DNA from: Monarcha castaneiventris obscurior
Lineage: Eukaryota > Chordata > Aves > Passeriformes > Monarchidae
DNA: 64,000 bases
Direction of reading: 5' to 3'
Assembly (NCBI GenBank): GCA_026261815.1
Contig: JAMPIT010000230.1
Coordinates: 38,958,501 to 39,022,500 of the forward strand
Shown here: positions 12,716 through 27,300 of the stretch, piece by piece
Layout of the letters: each line of letters begins with the position of its first letter
Position numbering within the stretch: position 1 is the first letter of the stretch
The notes under the pieces: generated by a model
Told to the model about the DNA's origin: nothing
The model's input: only the letters and a program-made list of their open reading frames with translations
Database searches by the model: none
Position numbers and translations under genes: made by a program

Positions 12716-15229
12716 TTTTGTATCTAGAAGGTTGTTTCTTGTTCTCACAGGTCTTTTCACAGTGAAAAATTAATGTACCTATAGTAGTGCCAGTAATTTC
12801 TGCTGTAAAGACATGCACAGCTGTCACTGCATGCTTTCATTTGTGACAAAAGAATCACTTTTTGAAAGAAGGGTTAATAGATCTGTGTCTGTCTAAGAGT
12901 ATATTAGGAGCAAAGATGAAATTCATACCTCTGAAGTGGTAGAAGTAAAATGCTGTTACATTGCATTTCAATTTAGAGTGGTAATTCATTCTTATTAAAG
13001 GCTTAATGGGATGCTGCCAAATACCGAGACAGTTGTTCGCATCCTTCTGAAGTCAGTTATGAAGCTTTGCTGTTTGGAAACATGAGGAGAATGTCAATAT
13101 GTATTCTTCTTGCCTATTTCATTTGTTTAACTGATCTTCTGATGCTGTAAAAGTAAACATTAGTCATACATTTGTAGCCTCTGTGATTTTGAGTCATCAT
13201 TTAAAAATTCTAAAGTACTCCATGTTAGTAAACATCTTTCTTGGTCCCTTTTTAGAGTTCTAGGATAACAGTGGTGGTTGGGTTTTCAGTGGTTTCAGTC
13301 CAGTCTGTAGCTGGATGGATTCTGTGTGTCCTGTGCAATATGAAACTCCTGATTTGTTTCAAACCATACTGCAGGCACTTGGCACTTAAACAAATTAACA
13401 ACAGACCTTGCTATACTAAGATAAGAGGCTAATATTACAGGTACAGCATTTCATAAATCACATTAGAGTTGACAGTTCAGAACAGGAGAATTAATTAATA
13501 TTTAGAAATCTAGTCAAATGGGAATGGTTGTAGGCTTATTAAAAACCAATGTCACATTGCTGTTTGAATCAAAAATTTCTAGGTCAGATGACTGATGTTC
13601 ATGTGAATTTTCTTATATAAACATGACTAATGACTTTTGAAAGTCCACAGTTTTATCAGTTAATGTATACTATATAATTGCTTATTTAACAGATGTAAGA
13701 GACTGTTCCTGAAAGTATTTCGCTCTTTGTTATTTACTTATTTTTATTATCATTTGACTGATGCTATGATAGTTTGGTCATTTGAAACATGCAAATTTGC
13801 TGACGTATGAATCTGAATTTCAGTTCTTTTTATTCTTCCACTGTGTAGATGAAGAAATCTGCTCATGACCTCAGTGTGGCTGTATTTCAGATATTACTTG
13901 TACTGATTAAACAATTAGGAACTTGATGGGATTTGCAGTCATAAATGACATTAGCTTTATTCTGGTGAAATGGATTAGTTCAAAGTAAACCTGTGATATT
14001 TTGGGAATCCTAGATATGCAAAAGAATTTTATTTAGTTTTAAAATTTTTGTTGGAAGTGATGCATATTTCTGATACAAGGGGATATTTCCATAAAATAGA
14101 CAAAATGAAAAACACAAGCTTTTCTAGGCTTGAATTCTAGCAGTGTCTTCGGAAGTCTTTCGTGATGGTTTGCCCATCTAACTTTTTGTCTGTTGTGGTA
14201 TTCCATTTAGTCACCTGAACCTCTGCTTAGCTAATGGATAAAATCTTTAATACTTCTTTAACTAATGAATTTCACATGGTTAGCTGAATTTCAATTAGAA
14301 TATCTGTTTAAAGGGTTGGCTTTACAAATACTGCTTGTTTTAAAAGTTGTGTTCACCCAGGCTTTTCTCTACCTAAACTTTCTCTACAAAGCTTCACATT
14401 CTCAGTATCTGTAGCCTTTTTAGTTCGGCCTTTGAATGAATGATCATTAAAGAGTTGCTGTTTTGGGATAACATGCACTGTAGTTCTTCTCACAGCCTGA
14501 TACCTAATTTCAAGAACTAATGGCTGTTTTAATAGTTTAAAAGTTTTGTTATCAGAAGTTTGAGATACTTTGTGCCAGGAAGGTGGAAGATGAATGCCTT
14601 AATAGCAGTCTGTTGATGTTTTTTTAATGGTTTTTTAGACAGTGGGGAAGACTGAACTGAAGGTGTGCATGGGAGACCCTTTGTTGTACAAGAAATTCTC
14701 TGCAGCAGAGAATGAACAAACTTTTTAGATGAAACTTCATCTACAGAGGTTCTACATTGTGTCGATTCTGATTGAAAGAAGGCTATTAGTTTGATAGCAT
14801 GAACAAATAGATGGATTCCTGTTGCCTATTATTGCATGAGTCACCTGTCAATTTTACAAGAAGTAGGGCAGCAGCAAATGTACCATGTAGCTGTCCTGTC
14901 TCAGAATGGGAGTCCTGCACTGACTGGATGTGATAGACTGTATTTGAAAACTAGTAGTTTGAGAAAGTTATTTTAAAAATAGCCAGAGTGTTTAGCAGAG
15001 TGAAAGAAAACCTTTTAATGTTTGCACGCAAAAAAAGAACCCACCAAAAACTGTAAACTATCATCTGTATATATGCACTGGCTGTAGAAGTGAAGAAAAT
15101 ACAGTTGTTAGTAGCTGAGAACTTAGTAATTTGCTTTAAAACTCTGCAGATATAGGGAGGACCATTGTACTTAGTAAATGAGATGCTACAGTTCTTTATT
15201 TTTCTTACCCTTCTTCTGTTTCTTTCTAG

Positions 15230-15338
15230 GTTTAACTATAGATCAACACATCATCTTGCATCTCATGGGTTTTATGAATTTTTAAATTGGTTTGATGAAA
15301 GAGCATGGTATCCACTAGGAAGAATAGTAGGTGGAACT
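15230..15338 (+). CDS. STT3B: STT3B exon 2
   Basis: This exon is 109 nt. The acceptor is TTTCTAG and the donor ACT|GTAAGT. The first base completes the Trp codon of the catalytic EFDPW motif split across the intron. It then encodes [13 protein letters not shown] through GRIVGGT (human-equivalent 106-141), part of the first lumenal loop that binds the sequon and metal. The following 1.7 kb intron (15339-17065) is AT-rich, with a small AT-only inverted repeat at 15355-15376 and nothing else recognised. Confidence 0.95.
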
Positions 15339-18300
15339 GTAAGTATTGTAATAATAAATTTATTAAAATAAATTTAGTAAATTAAAAATAATTAAAGATG
15401 ACTTTTCAGGAAGTTTTTTGAACTTTCAGTCCAAATTTGACACGGATAAAAGAATCTTAATAAAATACGCTTTTAATTTTCAAATTGCTGAAGATGGAAT
15501 ATTGAGATGTTTTTAATTTTTAGCTGCAGAAACTAAGTCAACATGCCTTAGTCTTTATCCAATAGCATATTGTGACCAAGAAGTACAGAACTTCCTTATA
15601 TATGAAATTCTAATTGTAACAAATAAAGGTATTATGACTCCTGTAATTCTGGTATACAAAATCAATAGAGGAAAAACATTTTTTAAATAAATTAATTTTG
15701 TTTAAAAATCGTTTCCTAAATCTCTTGAGGTACAAGTTTTAATCCAGTGATGTATGCTGAGTGGACTTCATATATGTATGGAAAAAAGTTAGGACTTTCA
15801 CTGGGGGAAGGGCTTGTGAAATTAGATCATTGTGGCACCTGTATGAAGCATCTGGACTAGTTAAGATTGGCATCGATGCAAGCTACAAGACAGGAAAGGT
15901 GTACAAAACAATGTTACCAAATCAGAATGCAAATATTCATTGGAATAGCTTTAGTAACACTAAGTAATGCAGCCATGTGTTTCTTAATGCGTGATGGTTC
16001 ATTAAAGCTTTTTAATGATAGTATATACCACTTAAAGGCATTTATGTGTTTTTTGTAGCAGTTAGATCACCATTTCTTTTAGTATCTTAGAGATGCTGGA
16101 GACTTTTTTATGTAACATGTAAGTGCATGTTTTCCATACCTATCTTACACAAATTAAAACCTCTTAGGAAAAAATTAAAATATGTGCAGGGGAACATTCA
16201 GTCATCTGTTAATTTAATTTAGTACAATGCCCTTCTTAGTTTTTGAAAGAAACTAAGGCAGGTGAAGTACATTTTAACTTTTCCAGTATGTATTGATTTT
16301 TCTAATGTTGATAAATGTGGGAGGGTAGAATTCCCATTAAGAATATTCTAAAGTTCTCCAATATTCTATGATGGGTTCAATAGATTTGTGTAAGTCTATG
16401 CTACCTTTCCTGGAGCACATCTTAATTCAGTTTTACAGGACTTTATTTTAATCTTTCATATCCAAAGATGTCTACACATGTCTTGCAAATATATAGTACT
16501 CAATTGACAGACCGCCAACTTTTCGACTTTAAAAAATTAGATCTTGTTGATGCACATTTTCTTTCCCTGTTGGTACCAAGAAGTGAAAGAATGTCATGGT
16601 ATATTTTAAAGGAAAATGGATATGGCTGGGAAATTTTGAGTTTCTTCTTGATGTCTTAGACTTTTGGGGCTTGTTTTTTTCCTTAAAACTGGTAGCTGGC
16701 TTGAAATTCTCTTGCAAATTTCAGTTTCTGCTTCCATACCTTAATGACAAATCCTTTTCATTGTATGATAAATGTCATGCAAGATGGGATATTATCTGTA
16801 TGCTGCTCTTTCATTTTTGAAGTAGATTATGTTTTTATTGTTAGCGTTTGGATAAAATTAAAAGAGCCTATGGTATTCAGTGGTATTGTCAAAACATGAG
16901 TAAAGAAGTACTAAAATAATTCTGTTAGCTTATGCTAATACTCACTGTTTATATCAGCTTAAAAAATTATTGTTTCATTGCAAGTTGTATGTAAACAAAC
17001 CTACCACGATATTTTTCTATAATAACCTAGTGTTTTGGTTTGTTTTGGTTTTTATCTCCATGTAGGTATACCCAGGACTGATGGTGACAGCAGGCCTTAT
17101 ACATTGGATTTTAAATATGCTTAATGTGACAGTCCATATAAGGGATGTATGTGTGTTTCTAGCACCAGTTTTTAGCGGCCTTACAGCTATTTCTACTTTC
17201 CTGCTCACCAGAGAACTGTGGAACCAGGGAGCAGGGCTTTTAGCTGCCTGTTTTATTGCCATAGTTCCAGGTTACATATCCCGATCAGTAGCAGGATCGT
17301 TTGACAATGAAGGCATAGCTATTTTTGCACTGCAGTTCACATACTATTTATGGGTAAGTAATTGCTGAGTCTTTTGCTTTGGAAAGGTTTTTTGGTTCCT
17401 CCTCCAACCAAATGACTGATTTTTCTTAGAATCCATTGAATTCTTATTTTCCTCCCTCTCATCCCTCTTCCCCTTGGCTCTAGATTAGGCAAGTACTGAG
17501 AAGTCACATGATCTGAACAACTCCATAATCATGCTCTTTAGTTTGCTGTGTAAAAGCTCTGTTCCACTGAAGTATGTGTGTTCTATAGTAGTAATAAAAA
17601 TGGTGATGAGACTATAAATTTAAAACAAACACAGGGATTGTTTGTTTCTCAGTTTCGAGGTATTAATATTGTGTGCATCAAATTTTAGCCTCATATAGCT
17701 GATGAAAAGCACTAGACTGAAAAAGAAGTGCTTTGAATTGTCTTCCGGAAAATTTTTTGACTGTATGGAGGATCTGGGCTTTGACTTAAGTATCCAAATT
17801 AAGTACTCAAAGCTGTCTACAGTCAGATATTAGTGTTACTTGTGTGCTTAAAAAAATAGTCTTATGTCTTTTAATTAGCCTGCTTGCTAAAGCAGCATGT
17901 CTGTCACTCCTTAATCTGTGTAGAATTTAAAGGCACAGAAAAGGCACAAAATTAATTTCTGGGCAATAGAGCAGTGATAGGGGATACGCTAGGTGATCAT
18001 AAAGTCACCCCAAGACAATCTGTAATGTAGTTTTACATGAAGGAATTTAGGGAAGATGGAGTTTTTCTGGACTGTTGAACCTGCTTTGGAAATAACATAA
18101 ATAGCATAACTATATTGTTAATTCAGCACAGACGGTAGGGTACTGTCCCTTGTGTATTCTGAAATGGCTGTACTTTTCATTTAGAGTGGCTCCACATAAG
18201 CACATGGTCACTACAGTTTTCTCCATAATTTTGTCAAGAGTTCTGGTTTTCATGAGCAGATGCATATTCACAAATGTTTTAGCTTTAGAATAGTTGAAAC

Positions 18301-21300
18301 TTGGGATATAGTTGGTAGGAATGTAATGGATGAGAATTCAATTTTTTCATGACCAAGTGACTGGTGTTACTTAAGTGCAGTTTTTTTAAATCTGGTTTTA
18401 GAATAGCTGCAGCTGGAAAGGTGTACTGTGTTTGATAACAATGATAGAATCAACCTATGTTGTTACTTCAGAGCAACTGAGATGTCCTAGCACTCATGGA
18501 ATTCATGTTTAACTAAACTGCAGAGTGCAATAATGTTTGCATGAACTCTTACAGAATCAAACACATTTTGTAGACAACTTTCTAGCTTTTTTTAATGTCT
18601 GTTCTTCATTCCTGTTTTCCCTCATCACAGTCACCCCCATCAGTTTCAGTCAAATTCATATTCCTGGGGCAATTTCTGGATCCTGCTAAACCTTTAGTAG
18701 TATCTGGATGCTCTCATTAACCTTAAGTGAGTTTTTCAAAATTACAGAATAGCTCCTTTGCCTCTGATTGCAGATGAATTAAGGCATGGATGGTCTTCAC
18801 TTAGCACTGTAAACTGCTCTAATGTCACAGAGAAAGTAGCACAGAGGCATTGCAACTACCTTCCTCTATCAGATCATAAGGCAGAGTGTTGGTTTTTATG
18901 CTTTTGCTAGAGAAGTAGATCTGACCTTTTGTGTGTGGAAGAATTGCATTTGTTATCATTTTATGGACATCAGTTCAGAAGCATAAAATATAACGTGATG
19001 CAGGCTAAAGAAGTTCTCTTGACAATTGTTTTGGAATGAAACTTTTGAATATTGTCCAGGATTTGTCATTCATAAATATTCGGTTATTTTTCCAGGTGAA
19101 GTCTGTGAAAACTGGGTCAGTCTTTTGGACAATCTGCTGCTGTTTATCCTACTTTTACATGGTAAGGGTTTTATATATATAACAGCTGAACTATTTGAGT
19201 AGCACTTACATAATCTATATGTTGACAAAGAAGGGAAGGATATTTTAATCTTCGTTGGAGCCATAATATAAAATTGGTGCTTCGTATTGTTATTAAAACC
19301 TTAAATATATGACTAAACAACATAACATGTAAATGTAAAGTATTTAAATAAACATGATTAAAATAATTTTTGGAAAAAATTTGAAATTTAGTAACTTTGC
19401 TTACAAATTTTTCCCATGCTGTGAATAGGTAGTCTGATTCCGTTAGATTTTTATTTGGGTACAGATAAATTAAGGTGTAATTCTGATATTTGTGTCTGTG
19501 TGTCATTACTATAATGGAATAATAATCAGAATATTTAGAATGTAAGGACAAAGTTACATTTTTGTAATTTTGAAAGCTATTTCTATGGGTGTAATTATGC
19601 CATAAAGTAAAGCTTACCACCAGAACTGATGAGTTATTTCAATGTCATAATAAAAATGATCATAAATGGCCTTTTCATTCTTTATCTGTGAAAATGGAGG
19701 CTATTGCAGAGGTTTTCCTAAGGGCGAACAGAGGGGAAAACAGCAGTAAAATTGAGGAGAAAAAACTAATAGAAAAATGAAGGGAATTGGTTTTCCCCCT
19801 CCTCTATCTTCTGAAACCTTAGACTTGAAGAATTTTCCTGTTTGAATCAAACGTCTTTTTTTTTCCCCAATAAACTTTCTGTGACTGTATGAAAAATAAA
19901 TTATCCTCGAAATAGCCAGTGGTGAGACAGCCAGGCTAATTGCTTGGTGACAGCTAAGACTGAGGTCTCAAATACTGCTTTTCTACCATCAGGTAACTAG
20001 GTTTACAAGAACAAGGAACTTCTGGATTGGTTTATGTGCCTTAAAGTACGAGGTTAATTCAAAGGTTGTCTGGTTGCTGTCTAATTTTCCTCTAGTTTTA
20101 ATGTCCATTTAGTTTCCTGGGAGACTCTTGCAGTTAATACAGGAAATAATAGCCCTTTTGTTCATCACCAAAGAAGCTAGGCTAGCTATTTCTTTTTAAG
20201 AGTGTATTTATTTCATTCCATTTCTCCTCCTTTTTGCCACATTGCTAAATAGAGAACCACTTCTTTTTACACAGCATTGCTGTTTATACAGCATTATAGT
20301 GAAAAGGTCTTGTAGCTTTGGTAAATATTGAAGGGCAGTACAAAAGCTGCCCCTTTTGAATTGAACGTTTTTGAATTGTTACATTTATGTACCAGAGTAT
20401 TTTTTTATATTGTGCCAATTTATTAGTAAGATTCTCTAAAGGTGCCTTCATAAACACACAAATAACAAATAAAATACTTTCACAATGTTACTGCTGAAAA
20501 ATCACACAATAACAAGTTCTTACCATGTTGGGTATGTGGGATTGTATGAGAGTATGTGATCTAGTGTGTGCATGGTATCAGAGCTTACAGAATCAATGTC
20601 ATCATGACATTCAATGCTTGAATGTAAATGTGTGGGGGGCTGGTTTTTTCCTTTCAGTTGCTATCAGCTCATGAAAATTTCAGATTTGTCTGTAGCTTAG
20701 TTTCAAATCTCAGTGATTAGATGATGGAATTTTATTGCTTGTATCTACTTCATCCCACAATGGTGATGGCTTCCCCTATATTGTATTTCCCTTTTGGAAA
20801 GAATTTTGTTGAGTTGCCCATCTAGATATTTTACTTAGGTAAATTTTTAGGACAAATCATAATTGTACTATTTGTTACATTGTAATAATTTGTCTTTCTC
20901 TGATGGAATTAGTAATTTTCAGTGTAAACTGGAAGTTAAATCACAGTTTTGAGGTGGTAGGAGTCAGTCCTTAAATGGGAAGTTTGGAGAACAGCTTCTT
21001 GAAAGGCAAGATGGATATTGCATGAACTGACAAATCTTTCTTGATAACTAAATCTGCTTTATAATATATGCCTAACTCACTGTGGTAATTTGACTCATAG
21101 CCTTCATTGCATTCAATACAGAGAAGGTTGTTTTTTCCTTGGATTTATATTTTTAGCCTTCATCAGCTTCTGCTTCATACAGCTTTTTATGACAAGGAGG
21201 TAAAATAAAAGAAAGTTTTACACTGAAGCAATCCTGTAGGAGTAATGGCATGTCTCCACTCTTTTTGCCAATCTATGAGGATGCCTCAGTCTTGTTTGGA

Positions 21301-24300
21301 AAGTTCCAAAGTGCATCTAATATAATTTTCAGAGCTTAGATTTGGTTTCATATTTTGATAGTTAGGGATGCAGATCTCTGGTCCATGCAAACTGTTTGTG
21401 ACCTGCTTCATTCAAACTTTTCCCTAGATATGACAGTGTTCTAATTACATTTGAATGCTATTCTGTCTTACCTGTCTTCATACGGTGTTTGCTTCCATTA
21501 AATAAACTTGCTTATGTAAACCATGATACTTCATACTAGGAATTAGGCAATATGATTTTGATGATCTGAAATCAGTTACTAGAAAACATAGATCATTTTA
21601 TTCTACTTGTTCCGCATTGTCTGATTTGCTCACCCCAAATTTTGAAATGCTGAGTTTTGTAGTATTAGTGTCAAAAGACATAATACTTGGCCTCATGCTT
21701 TTTTTAGAGTCTGTTCTATGGAACATAGTAATTTGGGTTTCTTTTTGGATTCTAGGGCTTCAAAAATATCTACATGAATCTAAACCCTAAAGTACAATTA
21801 AAGTGAAAACCACATTAGCTACTGCATGCTAAAAATGAAGATCTAGGGTAGGCATGGTGCACATGGGAGAAGTCTAGACTGTAATTTGACAAGAGGATGT
21901 GTTAAAATACAGGTTGTCTAGTCAATATGAACCCTTCTAAATAAGTTAGAAATTTAGATAACACATTGTAATGATAGCTCATTAAATCCTTGCCTAAACC
22001 AGCAATCAGTGATCTGTTAATAACACTGTAGTGTTTCAGTTCTAAGTATACCACAGCAGTCCTTCTCAACAGCTCTTGTTGCCACAGGTTTGGAATATCT
22101 ATAATATTGTTGTGTATTGTTCCACAGTGCTCAGTCCTGCTTTCATGTGCATCCATACCCTTCATTTTGTTTATTTCCTTACACTGCAACCTGCACTGGC
22201 TGTTCTGGTCCTGGAGTTCTGCTCCTGGAGTTGTACCTTGCTCCCTTTCTCCTCTCTGCCTGGAGATAGTATTCCCTGTCTCCAGCAAAAAGTGCAGAGC
22301 ATGGTGCTAGGTTTGTCATAAGATACAAGTTTTGGATCCTACGTGAGATCATAGAATATCCTGAGATGGAAGGGACCCATGAAGATCAAAGTCCAGGTCA
22401 TGGCCCTACAGATCCTACTGCTGCCTTGTGTTGCAGCCTTCACTATTGGGAAAAGCCCTCCAGCATCACATTCTCATTTGCCAGTCTGACCAGATTAGCT
22501 TGGAAGGAGGAGATCCAGGAGGGGTAGCCTGGGAAGTCCATCAGCCCGTTTCACACACCTTTAATATGTGGGTTTTGTTGTGGTCTGTTTTTCTTTTATA
22601 ACATATATTGAGAAGGATTTTGGTGGCATTAGTAGTAGTTTTGACTGCTCGTGTAGATGGGCTTTGTGTTTTCTTGTTAGACCATCAAGATGTGGAAGTC
22701 CAGCACTGGCTGTCCTAAGAATTTGCAGATATTTTCAGATCTAATTTCCTGTTCTATTTGTTGTAGGTCTCTGCATGGGGTGGTTATGTTTTCATCATCA
22801 ACCTTATTCCACTGCATGTGTTTGTTCTGTTGCTGATGCAGAGATACAGCAGGAGGGTCTACATTGGTAAGTTCTGTTCATTGCAAATTCATTCTCAAAT
22901 ACTTAAACATGAGGTATGAAATTATTGTAGTGACGTGTTTTGTATCAAGTGGGTGTTACGTAGTTGCATATCAGATTTACTTGTCTTAATTTGGTTACTG
23001 ATTATAGTCAGTTATTTTCTACAACATGGAAATAAGGAGTTGAAACATACTCACACTTCCAAAATTTCGTATATGGTAGCTGCTAACTAACTTTCTCCTT
23101 TCTAGTAAGTGGGAGAGAAAAATGGGTGGTTTGATGTAAAAGAACCCTGTTAATATCTTTTAAATATGTATTACATGTGTGCCTTTAATAATATTTTATA
23201 TTTTTGTTGTTTTACAAGTATGTGAAACAGTTGGTAGTTTTAAAAGTTGTACAGCAGATATTATGTAAACATAGAGTAAAAGATGTAGGAAATTTTAAGC
23301 AGCCATGTAAGTTTTAGATCCCTGAGACAAGGCGTGCACAGTAAGAGTCCGTCCACTCCATGGGAATCCTTAAAATGGATTAATTGGTCAGCCTTCCTTT
23401 TGGTTTCAGGAATGTGTGAATATGGATCCTAGGAGCCTAACTTTTTTATTGATTTCCTTACATTTAAATACTCTGTAAACTGTTTTTACAGACACTTTAC
23501 CAATAAAATCAGTAAGCCATGATATAAGTGTGTGAATGAAATAATTGGTAAGCAGTTCAGGTATTCAGAGATTTTTAAGTTAGCTGGAACATTTTGAATG
23601 TGAAGCCTCTACAATAGGCAGTTGGAGAACATAATGTGAGCTGAAGCATAATCACAAGGCGTTTCATATTTGTAAATGTATTTTCATTACTCATTTCTAT
23701 ACTGTTTTATATTTGTACTTTTAAATATTTAATTATTTTTTTAGTGCCTGCTAGAGAAATTGCTTCATGTACATATGTGTGAACCATTATATACCACAAT
23801 AATTGCTAAATTTACTCAAGTTCGGGTTTGAATTTTTTTTATCAAAACTATAAATATTGCTTCCATACTCATTTGTTACTCTGTGTAATTGAGAACTGGA
23901 AATTCATTAAAATTGAAAAAAGAGAGAGAGGAAAAGCTCTAACCCATCTTTAATTTTTAATGCTAGTGTTACTTAACTTCTTCATTAACTAGTTCTTCCT
24001 AACTTAAGGGGAAAGTAATTTACCTTGTTTTGTTTTTAGAATTGTTTTATTGAGTATTTTCATTTTCTAATTTCTATGAATTAGGCAAGAGAAAATTAAA
24101 TCAACTAATTATAAATTCCTGAAGCAATGTGGTAGCCAGAAACAGAATAAGTGCTCTTGCTTTTTTAGCTTTCAATGAAACAGTCTTTGAACTCATGTGG
24201 GGAAAATAGTATTGCATGTTCATAGGAATTAAAGGGCTTGGCAGATGTTTGTTTTGCAAATAGCTGCAGTGTTTTGAGACGTTATTGCCCTTCAGCAGTG

Positions 24301-27300
24301 AGGGATATGTGCTGCCATGGAGTTGTCAGAATGAAAATGTGATCACTGCTCTGCTGTTTCATTGCAACTGCTGTCTTAATTTAAGCTTTCATGGGAAGCC
24401 CTAGAGAAGTCTGACATTACTGTGTCATTTCTAGGTTTGTTTAACAGGATGTTTTTGTAAAACAGGTAAGAATGTTCAAGTACTTCTGAAAGGGACTTCA
24501 GGTGTGCTTCACCTCCAAACTATTTGGATAGGGAGGAGAGTTTACAAAAGCTTCTTGAAACGGGGAGAATAAGATATTTGGGGAGTTTCTGTGAGATGCA
24601 ATTGCTACTGTGCCTGCAGCAGTCTCATTTCTTAAAAAACTACCCATGTGCAGCTAAAACTTTTGAAAAATATTGTCAGCTGACAATAGCTAGTAAAACC
24701 TACGTTCTTTTTACTATTACAGAGAATTTTGGGGGTTTTAATCTCGAGATCAATTGCTTAAATTTATTTTAAGCTGGCATTAGCCATTTTATAAAGGCTA
24801 TGTTAAGTTTAATCCAACATAACATAAATGTATAGAACAGTATTTGGCAGAACCAAATTTTTAAAAATAGTAGTGGTCTCCTGGTATGTATTTTTCATAT
24901 GGGTGCTCATACACCATGGAAAAGGTTAATAGGACGTGATTGATGTATCTGGGAGTGTAATTCAGAATCATGTAATGAGTAAAAATTTCCAGAATGTGAA
25001 GGTTTTGCCAATTTTGAAATATTTTAGGGCTGGAAGGCAGATGACTTTATCAGCCAGATAGCTTCTGACCCATTTGGCATCAATAGTGATGATGCTACTT
25101 CCATTTGAAAGCTCAAGCTGTGCTTTTATTTTTTCATCTTGACAATGGCCAGTGCCTTTCATTCAGATCCTCTAGTTTAATCATTATGAACAAGTGCTTA
25201 CAATTCCAGTGTATCAGCAGAGAGGTGAATAACCTCTTTATTCAGATATAGCAACCACTGATACTATTTTCTGTTATTGTACTTGTAGTCTCTCTTTAGT
25301 TTCTCACATGTTTAAAAAATAGATGGTTTTACACTTGGAAGAGTATAGATTTGTCATGATTGCACACTTCAATTTTATTTTTTCATACTGTTTTGTTAGG
25401 TTCAGTATAATTACCAGAATATTTAATAAAACACTTGAGGATCTTCCAGAATTTAAAACTTAATTTCAGTAATTCCTTGTTCTGTGTCTTGGGTTTTATC
25501 ATTCAAATGGTGAGCAGGCATATAATTATATCAACTACTTCAGTATTCTAAAATTTCAGATTGAGTGTTTATTTCTGATGATTATAATCCATTAATTGAA
25601 ATTATGTGGCCAATATATGATTATACTCTCTGGAGAAGCTTTTCAGTAGGTCCTTCCTATGTTTGTGTGGTGTATGGCAAATTAAATTCTTTGTAAAAAG
25701 ACTGTGTCCACAGTAGGTCAGAATGTTTTTGTCCTGGACTTGGTCAAAGTTATAACCATAAGAACAGCATGCAGGAATCAAAATTACTTCTTGTTTTTGC
25801 AAAGACTGTGCAAACTGTAGAATATAAAGGGACATAAAAAGTTCTTCTTGTTTTTGCAAAGACTGTGCGCTGTAGAATATAAAGGAACATGAAAATTTTG
25901 TGATGATATATCACCCTGATGTTTCTAAGTTCCTAGGAAAATCGTAGTGTTGTGTAAATGGCCTCTTTTTTTAGATCTTTTCAGTACCAGGCATTATTGG
26001 AGCTTTTTGAAAGAACTGGGAGTAAAGGATTGGGGTGGGGGTGGGCAGCACACATAGCAAGTATAGCAGTTGCAGGACTGGGCTTAAAAATGATGATTTA
26101 CAGTGGTCTAACAAATGTGAAATGAAGTGATTTATGCCAATCATTGAACTTCCACAGGATGGCAGTGTTGTAACAGTTGCTTGGTACAGTAAATGATTTA
26201 TGTTGTAGTGAATTCTTCAAAAATTGAGCTTCCTATAGGAAAAATGTATTTCAGTGACTTAAGAGGGCATAGATCAGTAGCTAGGCCAAGCTGTGCAATA
26301 CAGGTGCTTGAAAGAATAAACTGAGTGCCTGGAAATACCATCCCTGTCACTTCTGACTGGTTTGGGACTCAGACAGTGCCCTGGGAGCATAATCCCTCAG
26401 CAAGACCACATAGGTGCTATGGAAATGACACCACTTCTCAGTGATGCACCCCCCAGAACTGATCTAGTGGAGGTTAGTAAAGGATTATAGGAGAACAGGG
26501 ATGTCTTTGTAAGATCCAGGCTATAGCCTTAAAAATCTGAAACGTGGATTATTGCTGTTTGCCACTGAAGAACTTCATTTTGACTTGAAGTTGGCTTGTT
26601 ACCTCAAATGTAATCAGCCTTATGGCGTTTCAGATTTGGTATTTGTATCTTCCCCTCCCATCTCCTTCACCCTGTAATATTGAGGTCCAAAACCCCTTTT
26701 AAAATAATGTAGATGAATGTTAATGTATATGCAATAAGAATTCATGTTATTAATACTAATGTTAATATTAATGATGCTCTTGGCCTCTATTTTCTAAATC
26801 CCTAGAGTTGATACAGATCTATCAATACATATGCTTAATATTAATTTTTAATTCTATTGCTGTTCAGTTTCTTGCATTCCCTCTGCTCTTGTTAAAACAA
26901 AGAACAATGGTGCCTGTTTGCATTTTCTAAATAAGTAGTGGACTCTTAAAGGTTTTGCTTTTTTGAGGTCTGGTCCCTTCAATTTCTCCTCGTATAGGAA
27001 GCTTCCCTTGTCACTTGTTATTTGAAAGCTCTTTCCACATCCATGACTCTCAAAAACAACATGGGAAGAGAAAACTTTTTTCAAGCTGGGGAATCTTAGG
27101 TAAATGGCTTATTTTCCTAGGAGGAGAAAAACAGTGCAATTAGAAAGAACAATACTCTGCTACATCCACTAAAATTGGATGCAACAGACAGCTTTATTCT
27201 AGCCAAAGAAGAAAAAAACGTAATTAGAATGGCTGAAATATTTAGCATTATGCAGTTCTGTTTTGGTGTCACTGAAGTTAGGGGAGAAGATTGACTTCAC

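Larger units (their letters stand above)
1..15229 (+). other. STT3B: STT3B intron 1 (3' part)
   Basis: This is the non-coding stretch before the first visible STT3B exon. No exon encoding the N-terminus, the first membrane segment or the E-F-D-P-W motif that must precede exon 2 was found, and there is no CpG-rich promoter, so exon 1 lies to the left of the window and the intron exceeds 15 kb. It holds a degenerate CR1 (about 4032-5830), a G19 tract (2962-2980), a T17 tract (5930-5946), a T-rich stretch (about 12650-12715), a nested local repeat (8473-8533) and a 17-bp inverted repeat (12404-12449). Open frames here are short, lack family resemblance, and look like chance. Confidence 0.8.

Noticed and set aside
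1..15229. STT3B exon 1 inside the window
   Set aside because: No sequence encoding the N-terminal helix or the EFDPW motif with a donor in the right phase, and no CpG-rich promoter, was found.
19171..19620. 149-codon - strand open frame in an STT3B intron
   Set aside because: It is AT-rich, dominated by Tyr/Asn/Thr/Leu codons, has no domain resemblance, and arises from low-stop intronic sequence.
21902..22288. 128-codon - strand open frame
   Set aside because: No recognisable family and it sits next to a CR1 end; it is most likely chance or old repeat.
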